This document shows positions 15,073 to 23,365 of a stretch of 47,344 bases of DNA, in pieces (within the stretch, counting starts at the first letter, position 1; each line of letters starts with the position of its first letter). The translations under genes were made by a program, and so were the position numbers. The notes beneath the pieces are model-generated. The model did not search any database, was not told the origin of the DNA, and saw only the letters and a program-made list of their open reading frames with translations. This DNA is from Candidatus Methanophagaceae archaeon. Its GTDB lineage: Archaea > Halobacteriota > Syntropharchaeia > Alkanophagales > Methanospirareceae. The stretch spans positions 1 through 47,344 of the forward strand of contig PQXC01000014.1 in the NCBI GenBank assembly GCA_003194435.1, written 5' to 3'.

Positions 15073-16254
15073 ATGAGCCTTGGAAGAGAATTAAAACCGA
15101 ACATTTACGCAGTAGGAGCAATTGACTGGGACCGGCGATTATTTGACGAACTAATTCCGCTACCAGATGGAACGAGTTATAATTCCTATTTGATAAAAGG
15201 AAGTGAGAAGACAGCTTTGATAGACACGGTTGACCCGACCATGACGGATGTACTGGTAAGAAACCTTAGAGGTCTTGAAGTTGGCGGTATAGATTATGTC
15301 GTTGCTAATCACGCCGAGCAGGACCATTCGGGCTCATTACCAAAAATACTCGATTTATATCCCGGTGCTAAGGTGGTTTGCACACCGAAATGTAAGGACT
15401 TGCTTATGGATCTGCTCTTAATACCCGAGGATAAGTTCATAACCGTGGCTGACGGGGAGACCCTGTCACTGGGCAACAAGACACTGGAGTTCATCCATGC
15501 ACCGTGGGTTCACTGGCCAGAGACGATGCTGACATATCTGAGAGAAGACCACGTGATTTTCACCTGCGATTTCCTTGGCTCGCATCTGGCAACCAGCGGC
15601 CTGTTTGTGACCGACGAGGCGAGGGTCTATGAGGCAGCCAAGCGATACTATGCGGAGATTATGATGCCTTTCCGGACAACAATCGGGAAAAATTTAGAGC
15701 GGATAAAAAGTTTGGAGATAGAGATAATCGCACCAAGTCATGGTCCCGCTTATGATAAGCCCGAATTTATTCTCAATGCTTACAGGGACTGGACTTCTGA
15801 CGCAGTGAAGAATGAGGTGATTATCCCCTACATCTCGATGCACGGTAGCACGAAGAAGATGGTGGATTACTTCACAGAGGCGTTGATTGACCGAGGAATA
15901 ACAGTAAAGCAGTTCAATCTGTCAGAACCAGATATCGGGAAACTGGCGATGGCATTGGTAGATGCTGCTACGGTTGTGCTCGGGTCTCCAACAGTTCTGG
16001 TCGGACCACACCCGAAAGTCGTTTATGCCGCCTGTCTTGCAAATGCCCTGAGACCAAAACTGAAGTTCGCATCTATCATCGGGTCTTATGGTTGGGGTAG
16101 CAGGATGGTAGAACAACTTACGGGAATGTTACCCAATTTGAAGTTGGAAATACTGGAGCCGGTTGTGATTAAAGGAGTACCAAAAGAAGCGGATTTTGGT
16201 GCTCTGGACAGATTAGCTGATGAAATTATGAACAAGCATAAGGAGCTGGGTTAA
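15073..16254 (+). CDS. fprA: Flavodiiron protein, F420H2:O2 oxidoreductase type (FprA)
   Basis: A 393-residue A-type flavoprotein. The N-terminal metallo-beta-lactamase domain carries all six diiron ligands: His80, Glu82, Asp84 (HAEQDHSG), His147, Asp166 and His223. A C-terminal flavodoxin domain starts near residue 253 with SMHGSTKKM and has GSPTVLVGPH. In methanogens this enzyme reduces O2 to water with F420H2; related proteins reduce NO. The gene is last in the operon with peroxiredoxin, ferritin, flavodoxin and rubredoxin, so electrons could also come from rubredoxin. A strong hairpin begins at its stop codon. Confidence 0.94.
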   Translation: MSLGRELKPNIYAVGAIDWDRRLFDELIPLPDGTSYNSYLIKGSEKTALIDTVDPTMTDVLVRNLRGLEVGGIDYVVANHAEQDHSGSLPKILDLYPGAKVVCTPKCKDLLMDLLLIPEDKFITVADGETLSLGNKTLEFIHAPWVHWPETMLTYLREDHVIFTCDFLGSHLATSGLFVTDEARVYEAAKRYYAEIMMPFRTTIGKNLERIKSLEIEIIAPSHGPAYDKPEFILNAYRDWTSDAVKNEVIIPYISMHGSTKKMVDYFTEALIDRGITVKQFNLSEPDIGKLAMALVDAATVVLGSPTVLVGPHPKVVYAACLANALRPKLKFASIIGSYGWGSRMVEQLTGMLPNLKLEILEPVVIKGVPKEADFGALDRLADEIMNKHKELG

Positions 16255-16301
16255 CCCTACTCCCTTTACCTTTTCTTCCGTAAGATGAAAGGGGGAGGGT
16301 T
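16253..16301 (+). promoter_or_regulatory. Long hairpin covering the next gene's ribosome-binding site
   Basis: AACCCTACTCCCTTT (16253-16267) pairs with AAAGGGGGAGGGTT (16288-16301): 14 base pairs with one bulged A and one G-T pair, and a 20-base loop. The left arm begins within the fprA stop codon and the right arm contains the purine-rich ribosome-binding site of the membrane-protein gene at 16313. No T-run follows, so a translational or mRNA-end role fits better than simple termination. Confidence 0.6.
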
Positions 16302-16312
16302 GTAAATGTCTC

Positions 16313-16957
16313 ATGTCTCAGATAGATATTAAGTTTGAAGAGTATAAATCGCTACGTTCCAGCATTGACATGCACTTAAAACAGATTAACGAAATTCTCG
16401 CCATTATGGTAGCAGCGACAAGTGCACTTCTAGGATATGGACTCCACTCAGAAGTACCTTGGATATTTTTAACCCCTTTACCGATAATACTTTCCTGTGC
16501 GTATTTGATCCGAACACAAATGGAAGAAGTATTGAGAAAAGGTGCTTATATAATGATCAAATATGAAAATGAGTTGGAGTACATAGGGTGGGAATCTACA
16601 CTCTATGAAGTTAGAAGATCTTCAAAAGAAGATAAAAAACAAGAAGAGGATAAAAAATGGAAAATGCTGGAAAGAATAATACCCACATGGAAAGACGCAG
16701 CGACAGATTCCAAAGCTATATTTCTAATCGCTATGATTTTAATTCTCATCTGCATTGTGTGTTTTTCTTATTTTATGTATGTTTATTACGATTTTATTAT
16801 TTTTGTTATTTCTATTATTTTTATTATTTTTGTTTTCTTTCTATCTTTAAGCATGGTGTTGAGAAGGGTATTAGAAGCATACACCTATGATGAAGAAAAA
16901 CGTTATGTAGAAAAGTTTAACAAAGCAATTAATGAGGTAAAGAATAAGAGGGGATAA
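16313..16957 (+). CDS. Membrane protein with four helices, unknown
   Basis: A 214-residue protein. Residues 1-25 form a polar helix; hydrophobic segments follow at about 28-43, 48-66, 136-158 and 160-183. A charged cytosolic loop (about 68-133, with SSKEDKKQEEDKKWK) separates the two membrane hairpins, and the C-terminus is basic and helical. No catalytic motif is recognised. Base use is more AT-rich than in the neighbours (long T runs at 16790-16850), which may reflect transfer or only the hydrophobic coding. The ribosome-binding site GGGGGAGGG is buried in the hairpin at 16253-16301. 16958-17069 holds the next gene's leader. Confidence 0.65.
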   Translation: MSQIDIKFEEYKSLRSSIDMHLKQINEILAIMVAATSALLGYGLHSEVPWIFLTPLPIILSCAYLIRTQMEEVLRKGAYIMIKYENELEYIGWESTLYEVRRSSKEDKKQEEDKKWKMLERIIPTWKDAATDSKAIFLIAMILILICIVCFSYFMYVYYDFIIFVISIIFIIFVFFLSLSMVLRRVLEAYTYDEEKRYVEKFNKAINEVKNKRG

Positions 16958-17069
16958 TTAAACCTCTTGGCGTGGTATTTCCAATTCTTTTACCTATATT
17001 TCGCACTTTATTGTATATTTTGTAAACCTTTAAAAGAAGGAGAGTTAGAAATAAAAGAGGAGAATAAAA

Positions 17070-17738
17070 ATGGAAGGAGAAAAAAAGAAGGACCTGTTAG
17101 ATAAAGGCGCAATAGTCCAGCAGGATTATGAAACGTACGCTATCGCGCCACATATACCGGGAGGGATTTGCGAGCCTTCTACGCTCAGGAAGATAGCAGA
17201 TGTCGCAGAGAAATACAATGCCAAAGCATTAAAATTGACCTCTGCACAGAGAATAGCCATCGTGGGTATAGCGGAGCGTGATATAGAGGATGCGTGGCGA
17301 GACCTCGATATACCACCGGGTTATGCTATTGGGTTATGTGTCAGAAGTGTGAAGTTCTGCCCGGGAACAACGTTTTGTAAAAGAGGAAAGCAGGATTCTG
17401 TGTCCTTAGGTATGGAATGTGACAGGAGGTATCACGGGATGACGCTGCCCTCAAAATTTAAAATCGGTGTTTCTGGCTGTGCGAATAGCTGTGCAGAATC
17501 ATGGATAAAGGATTTGGGTTTTATCGGAATGCCAAAAGGTTGGAAAGTAGTTGTTGGCGGTTCTGCGGGTGCATCTCCCGCTATTGCGGAAGTTCTGGCG
17601 GAAAATTTAACCGATGACGAGGCTATTGATACCGCTGATAGAGTCATCAACTACTACAAGAATTGCGGTACTAAAAAGCGATTGGGCAGATATATTAAGG
17701 AGATAGGGTTTGAAGAGTTCAAAAAGGAGATATTATAA
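17070..17738 (+). CDS. Small siroheme-4Fe-4S sulfite-reductase-like protein
   Basis: A 222-residue single-repeat member of the sulfite/nitrite reductase family, far smaller than DsrA or Fsr (about 400-620). A ferredoxin-like half domain (about residues 15-75) is followed by the cluster motif Cys97-x5-Cys103 (FCPGTTFC) and Cys137-x3-Cys141 (GCANSC), which coordinate the 4Fe-4S cluster bridged to sirohaem. Such low-molecular-weight proteins are known from methanogens and some bacteria; several reduce sulfite in vitro but their physiological role is debated. The gene stands alone with its own leader, after an AT-rich gap. No dissimilatory sulfur genes are beside it. An assimilatory or detoxifying role is inference. 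Confidence 0.9.
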   Translation: MEGEKKKDLLDKGAIVQQDYETYAIAPHIPGGICEPSTLRKIADVAEKYNAKALKLTSAQRIAIVGIAERDIEDAWRDLDIPPGYAIGLCVRSVKFCPGTTFCKRGKQDSVSLGMECDRRYHGMTLPSKFKIGVSGCANSCAESWIKDLGFIGMPKGWKVVVGGSAGASPAIAEVLAENLTDDEAIDTADRVINYYKNCGTKKRLGRYIKEIGFEEFKKEIL

Positions 17739-17862
17739 TGTAAAATGTAAACGCAAACCTCCGGGATAAAACACGCACGCTCGAACGCGAACCAGAAGCA
17801 CAAAAAGAGAGTGTTTATATTACCTCCTCCACCAGTTCTTTAATTTCAAGCGCACAATTGAA

Positions 17863-19155
17863 TTAAGAACCGTTCACGAGCCTGTAAGCAACCGTTCTTG
17901 CCTTCTCTTTTATCTCTTCCTCTCCCTCTACTTTTCTACCCGACATTAGAATCTTACCATCACATATCACAGTATCAACACAACTGCCACTCGCCGCATA
18001 TACTATGTTCGAGATTAAATTGTGGTTTGGGATCAACGCTACGTTTTTCAGGTCCAGCAGTACGATATCAGCGAGTTTACCCACTTCAATCACCCCTGAG
18101 TTCAGTCTGAACATCCTGGCTGCGTTCACAGTTGCGAGTTCAAACGCCTCTTCCGCTGGCATCACTGTTGGATTGATAAATGCTTTATGGAATAATGAAG
18201 CTATCTTCATCTCCTCAAACATATCAAGATTGTTATTCGATGCACAGCCATCGGTTCCAAGTGCGATATTCCTGTACAATCCCGCTTCCTTCATCTGCTC
18301 GTATGGCATTCGCCCTGCTGCTAACTTCATATTCGATGCAGGAGTGTGTACAATCTTGGTCTCATGCTGTTTTAACAAAGCCAGTTCTCTACTGCTTACA
18401 TGAACGCAGTGGGCTGCTATTGTCCTTGGACTTAAGAACCCGATACTATCAAGGTATTCAACTGGACGCATGCCATATCGGCCTACACAGCTCTTTACCT
18501 CTTCTTCTGTCTCTGATAGATGGATATGAACCAGGAGGTCATGTCGCTCTGCAAAGTCGCGTACCCAGCATAAGCTCTCTTCTGAGACCGTGTAGAGTGC
18601 ATGTGGACCCAATACGAAGATGATTCTATCAGATAGTCCTTTACTCTCGTGGTATAAGCGCTCATTTATCTGCATCTGCTCTTTCGCTTGCGCTTCATCA
18701 AAGCCATCAATAAAGACTCCGGATAGCGCAGCTCTAAGCCCTGATTCGGTTACTGCTCTCGCAATGCCTCTGAAATGCCAGTACATGTCATTAAAAAATA
18801 TAGTCCCCGATTTTATCATCTCCAGGCATGCAAGTTTTGTACCCCAATAAACGTCTTCTTCGGTCAACCGCGCCTCCACAGGCCATATCTTATTAGATAG
18901 CCACTCATGAAGTGGCATGTCATCTGCATATCCACGCAAGAGTGTCATTGCTGCATGTGTATGCGCATTAAAGAGTCCAGGTATCGCTACTTTACCGTGA
19001 CCCTGTAGCACGAATTCTGCTTCGCTTATCCTTCCTTTTCCTGCTTCCGCGATCTCTTCTATCAAATTACCCTCTATATAGATGTCCTTCTCCTTTCCTT
19101 CTCCCTTACCCGCCACCTGCACGCCCTTTATCAAAATTGATGACATACTCCTCAT
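17863..19155 (-). CDS. dadD: 5-methylthioadenosine/S-adenosylhomocysteine/5'-deoxyadenosine deaminase
   Basis: A 430-residue amidohydrolase of the MtaD/DadD (COG0402) family. Metal and catalytic residues appear in order: NAHTHAAM (His-x-His), GPHALYT, HIHLSETEEE, AAHCVH and GTDGCASNNN (Asp ligand). It hydrolytically removes the amino group of the adenine ring. In methanogens DadD recycles 5'-deoxyadenosine, SAH and MTA made by SAM enzymes, which suits a genome with several radical SAM proteins. The start is ATG 19155 or, 9 bases on, 19146; a TATTTATA element about 25-30 bases upstream suggests a short or absent leader. The symbol is by family; the substrate preference cannot be read from sequence. 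Confidence 0.88.
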   Translation of the reverse strand: MRSMSSILIKGVQVAGKGEGKEKDIYIEGNLIEEIAEAGKGRISEAEFVLQGHGKVAIPGLFNAHTHAAMTLLRGYADDMPLHEWLSNKIWPVEARLTEEDVYWGTKLACLEMIKSGTIFFNDMYWHFRGIARAVTESGLRAALSGVFIDGFDEAQAKEQMQINERLYHESKGLSDRIIFVLGPHALYTVSEESLCWVRDFAERHDLLVHIHLSETEEEVKSCVGRYGMRPVEYLDSIGFLSPRTIAAHCVHVSSRELALLKQHETKIVHTPASNMKLAAGRMPYEQMKEAGLYRNIALGTDGCASNNNLDMFEEMKIASLFHKAFINPTVMPAEEAFELATVNAARMFRLNSGVIEVGKLADIVLLDLKNVALIPNHNLISNIVYAASGSCVDTVICDGKILMSGRKVEGEEEIKEKARTVAYRLVNGS

Positions 19156-19238
19156 CTATGCTTCAGAATATAAATAAGATAAAAGTTTCTAAGTTTCTTG
19201 GAAGATATTTATGGATTATGCCTTATGCCCCGAAACCT

Positions 19239-20498
19239 TTATCTTATCAATATCCTCTTCCGTACTTCCTCTTCTAGTACCCCCGCGCTCATCTTCTTCT
19301 CCGCCACTCCCTGCTCTATCGCTTTCATGCCCACTGCCACCGCCTCACGCACATACATCTCGCGCTCTTCCATCTTCGGAATTATGTAATCTTCGCTTAT
19401 GCCCTTCTCTTCCGCATAGCTCGCTATTGCATCCGCTGCCGCTATGCACATTTCGTCCGTTATACACGTTGCACGCACATCCAAAGCGCCCCTGAAGACT
19501 GCGGGGAAGCCCAACGAGTTATTTACCTGATTCTCAAAATCCGACCGCCCGGTAGCAACAATCCTTGCACCTGCTTCTTTCGCTTCCCATGGCATTATCT
19601 CCGGCATCGGGTTCGCACATGCGAATACAATTGCATTATCCGCCATATCCGCAACCCATTCCTTCTTTATGACGCCAGGTCCAGGTGTAGAGAGCGCAAT
19701 ACAGACATCAGTATCGCGCATTGCCTCTCTTATACCGCCACTTCTCCCTTCTTTGTTCGTCTTCTCGCACATCTCCCACTTGTTTTTATCGCCCTTAACG
19801 TCTTTCCTGTCCAGATTCAATATCCCTCTGCTATCCACCATTATCATATTCCCGTATCTCGCACCTGCCATACTCACATATCTGGCAACGTTCATGTTTG
19901 CAGCTCCTGCTCCTATCAGCGCTATCGTCACATCGCTCAGGTTCTTACCCACCACCTTCAATGCATTCATCAATCCTGCAAGTATCACCAGTGCAGTGCC
20001 CTGCTGGTCGTCGTGCCATACTGGCATATCCAATTCATCTCGCAACCTCTCCAGTATGTAATAGCACTTCGGACTCTCTATGTCCTCTAAATTCACACCG
20101 CCAAACGAAGGCGCTATCTCTTTCACCACTGTTATTATCTCGTCCGCATCCTTCGTCGCCAGACAGAGAGGGAACGCATCCACACCACCTAAATACTTGA
20201 ACAGCATTGCTTTGCCTTCCATCACCGGAAGCGCCGCTTCTGCACCTATATCTCCCAACCCCAATACCCGCGTCCCATCTGTGACTATCGCAACGAAATT
20301 ACCCTTGTTCGTGTACTCGTACACGCGTTCTCGACTGTTCTTTATCGCCATGCTCGGCTCCGCCACACCCGGCGTGTACCATATCGCGAAATCACTATAA
20401 CTCCGAACCGGTGCCTTTAACCCTATCTCTATCTTGCCTCGATAGCGCGCATGATATTCCAGTGCATCAGCATCTGCATCAGGATCAAGATTGTTCAT
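19239..20498 (-). CDS. Malic enzyme (malate dehydrogenase, oxaloacetate-decarboxylating)
   Basis: A 419-residue NAD(P)-dependent malic enzyme converting malate to pyruvate and CO2. Visible motifs: WYTPGVAEPS near the N-terminus, VTDGTRVLGLGDIG, the catalytic/metal region VWHDDQQGTA, the nucleotide fold LIGAGAANMNVARY and FACANPMPEI. The length fits the short bacterial/archaeal form without a phosphotransacetylase domain. It supplies pyruvate or NAD(P)H, or runs in reverse for carboxylation. It lies upstream of dadD on the same strand (83-base gap) and diverges from the DUF362 gene across 67 bases. The cofactor preference is not decided by the motif. Confidence 0.92.
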   Translation of the reverse strand: MNNLDPDADADALEYHARYRGKIEIGLKAPVRSYSDFAIWYTPGVAEPSMAIKNSRERVYEYTNKGNFVAIVTDGTRVLGLGDIGAEAALPVMEGKAMLFKYLGGVDAFPLCLATKDADEIITVVKEIAPSFGGVNLEDIESPKCYYILERLRDELDMPVWHDDQQGTALVILAGLMNALKVVGKNLSDVTIALIGAGAANMNVARYVSMAGARYGNMIMVDSRGILNLDRKDVKGDKNKWEMCEKTNKEGRSGGIREAMRDTDVCIALSTPGPGVIKKEWVADMADNAIVFACANPMPEIMPWEAKEAGARIVATGRSDFENQVNNSLGFPAVFRGALDVRATCITDEMCIAAADAIASYAEEKGISEDYIIPKMEEREMYVREAVAVGMKAIEQGVAEKKMSAGVLEEEVRKRILIR

Positions 20499-20565
20499 CT
20501 CTTTTTTTTCACCCTGAAATCTGAATTAAAATAATTATAAGATAAAAGATAAGACAAGAACAACA

Positions 20566-21549
20566 ATGAGCAGCGAAGTCTTCTTTATAAAGGATGTGAA
20601 GGAAGAGAAACTCGAAGCACTGCTCGAACATGCAGGTGTTGGTGATTTAACCGGAGTTGTGGCACTGAAGATGCACATGGGTGAACGTAACAACAGGACT
20701 TTCGTGAAGCCCGCTTTCATAAAGCCAATAGTGGAAGCGGTGAAGAAGCATGGAGGAAGACCTTTCATCACCGATACTACCACCATTTATAAAGAGAAGC
20801 GGTATACCGCTATGGACTATTACGAGACTGCATTCGCTCATGGTTTCCTGCCTTCTTCACTCGGCTGCCCTGTGCTCATCGCGGATGGTCTGAAGGATGA
20901 TGGTGTGCCGGTGAGCGAGCATGTGGAGATAGCAAAGAGCATATACGAGTCAGATTCGATGCTTGTCATCTCTCATGCCACCGGTCACTGTGCCTCTTCC
21001 TTCGGCGGCGCGCTAAAAAATGTCGCCATGGGCTGTGTGACGAAGAAGACGAAGAAGTATCAGCATGAAGTGACGAGACCGGTTCTAAACCGTGATTTAT
21101 GCACTGACTGTGATAAGTGTCGCGAGGTATGTAAGCATCATGCGATAAGTGAAGCACACCTCATCAACCTTGATGAGTGTGTAGGTTGCGGTGCCTGTAT
21201 CGCGGTATGCGAATCCCATGCACTGAGCACACCACCAGATATGTCACCGAACTTACAGAAACGACTCGCTGAAGTCGCCAGTATTGTTCTCCATGCTCTA
21301 CCCTATACAAATTTGCTCTACATCAATTTCCTGATTGATATTACCCCCTTCTGCGACTGCGCTGAATTCGCACCCGAGTACTTATGCCCGGATATAGGGG
21401 TTCTGGCATCCAGGGATATAGTAGCAGTGGATATGGCAACGATAGAGATGATAAAGACAGAGAAGTTCGATGGCGACCCCACCATCCAGGTGCGTGAAGC
21501 ACATAGACTGGGCTTGGGCGAGCTGGATTACGAGATTGTTGAGATTTAA
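20566..21549 (+). CDS. DUF362-family protein with two 4Fe-4S clusters
   Basis: A 327-residue protein with a DUF362 domain (COG2768) split by a ferredoxin insert. The N-terminal DUF362 part contains VALKMHMGERNN and FITDTTTIYKEKR. Two cluster motifs, CTDCDKCREVC and CVGCGACIAVC, lie at about residues 180-225. The DUF362 C-terminal part follows with DITPFCDCAEFA and PDIGVLASRD. The family is frequent in anaerobes and methanogens; no reaction is established, though an electron-transfer role is clear from the clusters. It diverges from malic enzyme and stands alone. Its two-cluster ferredoxin layout is intact. Confidence 0.88.
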   Translation: MSSEVFFIKDVKEEKLEALLEHAGVGDLTGVVALKMHMGERNNRTFVKPAFIKPIVEAVKKHGGRPFITDTTTIYKEKRYTAMDYYETAFAHGFLPSSLGCPVLIADGLKDDGVPVSEHVEIAKSIYESDSMLVISHATGHCASSFGGALKNVAMGCVTKKTKKYQHEVTRPVLNRDLCTDCDKCREVCKHHAISEAHLINLDECVGCGACIAVCESHALSTPPDMSPNLQKRLAEVASIVLHALPYTNLLYINFLIDITPFCDCAEFAPEYLCPDIGVLASRDIVAVDMATIEMIKTEKFDGDPTIQVREAHRLGLGELDYEIVEI

Positions 21550-21714
21550 GAAAGAAGCGATCGTCAAGCCAAGTCAAGCTGTGGTAGAATACATTTGATG
21601 AACGAATAGAATAGCAAAATTTTTAAATATCAAAATTATATATCACCCACACCTAACAATAACATGTACCTTTTGCAAGGGGAGACAGCATCTCGAAAGA
21701 GAAGGTAGGTGCCG

Positions 21715-21981
21715 ATGGGAATAAAAACGAGGAGTAGATGGGAGATTATATTGGATACATTGAGGGGGATACATGAGGAGGGAGGGGCAGCAAAGAAGAC
21801 GCGCATCATGCAGAAGGCATATCTGGATTGGCGCAACTTCAAGAAATATTTCGATTTCTTACTGGAGCATGGTTTTATAGAAGAAGTTGACTCAGGGGGT
21901 GTTAGCTCTGAATACAGACTCACAGATAAGGGCAAAGAGATAATGCAGAAATTGCTGGAGATAGAGCGGATGCTTCGGTGA
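21715..21981 (+). CDS. Small winged-helix DNA-binding protein (COG3432-like)
   Basis: An 88-residue single winged-helix domain typical of archaea: helix 1 SRWEIILDTLRGIHEEGGAA, helix-turn-helix KKTRIMQKAYLDWRNFKKYF, wing around GVSSEYRLTDKGKEI and a short C-terminal helix. It probably binds DNA as a dimer. ATG 21715 was chosen over GTG 21709; the purine-rich AGGTAGGTG precedes it. A TATA-like stretch (TTAAATATCAAAATTATATA) lies about 70-95 bases upstream. It faces a second winged-helix gene tail to tail, 27 bases away. The target is unknown. Confidence 0.75.
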   Translation: MGIKTRSRWEIILDTLRGIHEEGGAAKKTRIMQKAYLDWRNFKKYFDFLLEHGFIEEVDSGGVSSEYRLTDKGKEIMQKLLEIERMLR

Positions 21982-22008
21982 TTACACTTATTCCTTATTA
22001 TTTATTCA

Positions 22009-22314
22009 TTATTCATGGGGCAGTTCCAAAAATTCTACACCTAAGGGTTTTATTCGAACTTTACTACCTTCGTCCATACGCGATATGAAACCGAGCTCAA
22101 CGAACAGCTTGAGGACGGGTGCGAACTCCTCCTTTGGTAATGATATCTTCTCCTCTATCTCATTTAACGAATGCCATTGCGAGTCTTTAAGCAGTTCTAA
22201 TACCTGGTCAAAGAGATTCCAATTCAGTCTTGATTCTTTTGGTCTATTCCAGGATAAAGAACCTTTCCCTATTGACTCCGTCTTTGTATATTCACCCATC
22301 GCCTCTTTTTCCAT
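22009..22314 (-). CDS. Small winged-helix protein, 101 residues
   Basis: An archaeal winged-helix-like protein: a charged, Ser-rich N-terminus (residues 1-32), then NLFDQVLELLKDSQWHSLNE, a putative recognition helix (PKEEFAPVLKLFVELGFI) and a wing (GSKVRIKPLGVEFLEL). The frame is open up to a TTG at 22353, but the stretch between contains a good TATA element (CTATATATAC on the minus strand), so ATG 22314 or ATG 22299 is more likely the true start. No family beyond winged helix is recognised. It is convergent with the winged-helix gene at 21715. Confidence 0.6.
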   Translation of the reverse strand: MEKEAMGEYTKTESIGKGSLSWNRPKESRLNWNLFDQVLELLKDSQWHSLNEIEEKISLPKEEFAPVLKLFVELGFISRMDEGSKVRIKPLGVEFLELPHE

Positions 22315-22340
22315 CCCCGTTATAAAGAGGAAATAGGGGG

Positions 22341-22351
22341 TATATATAGAC
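22341..22351 (-). promoter_or_regulatory. TATA box of the winged-helix gene
   Basis: Minus-strand TCTATATATAC, about 30-35 bases before ATG 22314, which suits an almost leaderless transcript. It argues against using the upstream TTG as start. Confidence 0.5.
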
Positions 22352-22365
22352 AATTTTAGTTAATA

Positions 22366-23277
22366 TTATTGTAAAGTTTTCCCCTCTTGCTTCAATAATC
22401 TCGATACTACATTCAGTACCAGCCCCATAAATATGCTGAACACGCCCAAAACGATGAAAAAGCCTGCAAGTAAAGTGAAAGGTATAGAGAAGTATCCTGA
22501 GCGGTTATAGAGTTGCAGGAGCTTCAAACCGAAGAATAAACCCGCGATTGTCAACGCCAATCCCGGTATTCCCATAAATATCAATGGTCTCTCCTCCGCT
22601 ATCAGCTTTACGAGTGCGCTTAACACACCCACACCATGCACTACCGGGTTCTTCGTCGGCTTCTCAACGTTCCTATAATTGCATTTGATCGGGACCTCCT
22701 TTATTCTGAGCCCCAGTGCTTTCGCTGCCAGAAGCATCTCTGATTCTATTGAAAAACCATTACCACGCAGGTTCTCTCTTTTTAAAGCATCGAAAGCACG
22801 GCGATTCAAAGCTCTGAAGCCCGACTGCGAATCTGTAGTCATACCACGAATCGCAGTTGTATAATCAAGCACTCGCCTGCCAATTCTGCGGTAAAAAGGC
22901 ATCTGCGCAGGGTTCCTGAATCCGATGACCATATCCGCAGTGCCGTCTCTAAGCGGCTCAATCAGCAGAGGTATCTGAGCGGGATCATGCTGTGCATCTC
23001 CATCGAGCAATACAAGAATATCAAACCTGTCACTGGCTGTGACATATTCCAGAGCAGACTTGATTGCCGCTCCTTTACCCCTGTTCATCGTATGAGAAAT
23101 AACCTTCGCGCCCGCGTCACGCGCTATCTCCGCAGTTGCATCTGTTGAACCATCATCAATCACCAGTACTTCATCTACCCGTCTCCTCGCCTTCAGGACC
23201 ACGCTCCCAATGGCGAACTCTTCATTGTAGCACGGAATAGCCGCAAGAACCATCATCTTCTTTCTTACCTTTACCAC
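22366..23277 (-). CDS. Family 2 glycosyltransferase, dolichyl-phosphate sugar synthase type
   Basis: A 303-residue membrane GT2 enzyme. The GT-A domain has AAIPCYNEEFAIGSVV, VIDDGSTDAT, the metal motif LLDGDAQHD and SGFRALNRRAF. Two C-terminal helices follow (about residues 233-253 and 265-290). It resembles archaeal DPM/Agl-type enzymes that load a sugar onto a polyprenyl phosphate for N-glycosylation; surface proteins here carry many N-x-S/T sites. It follows L10 on the same strand with an 88-base gap, occupying the place where archaea usually have the L12 gene. It may belong to a separate transcript. The sugar donor is unknown. Confidence 0.85.
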   Translation of the reverse strand: MVKVRKKMMVLAAIPCYNEEFAIGSVVLKARRRVDEVLVIDDGSTDATAEIARDAGAKVISHTMNRGKGAAIKSALEYVTASDRFDILVLLDGDAQHDPAQIPLLIEPLRDGTADMVIGFRNPAQMPFYRRIGRRVLDYTTAIRGMTTDSQSGFRALNRRAFDALKRENLRGNGFSIESEMLLAAKALGLRIKEVPIKCNYRNVEKPTKNPVVHGVGVLSALVKLIAEERPLIFMGIPGLALTIAGLFFGLKLLQLYNRSGYFSIPFTLLAGFFIVLGVFSIFMGLVLNVVSRLLKQEGKTLQ

Positions 23278-23365
23278 TCACCCTTCCCCACCTCCCACAC
23301 ATACCGAGTACTACCTGAGTACTCTTACTCCTATTGAAGAAGATGGTATATAAAACTTTCTATCA

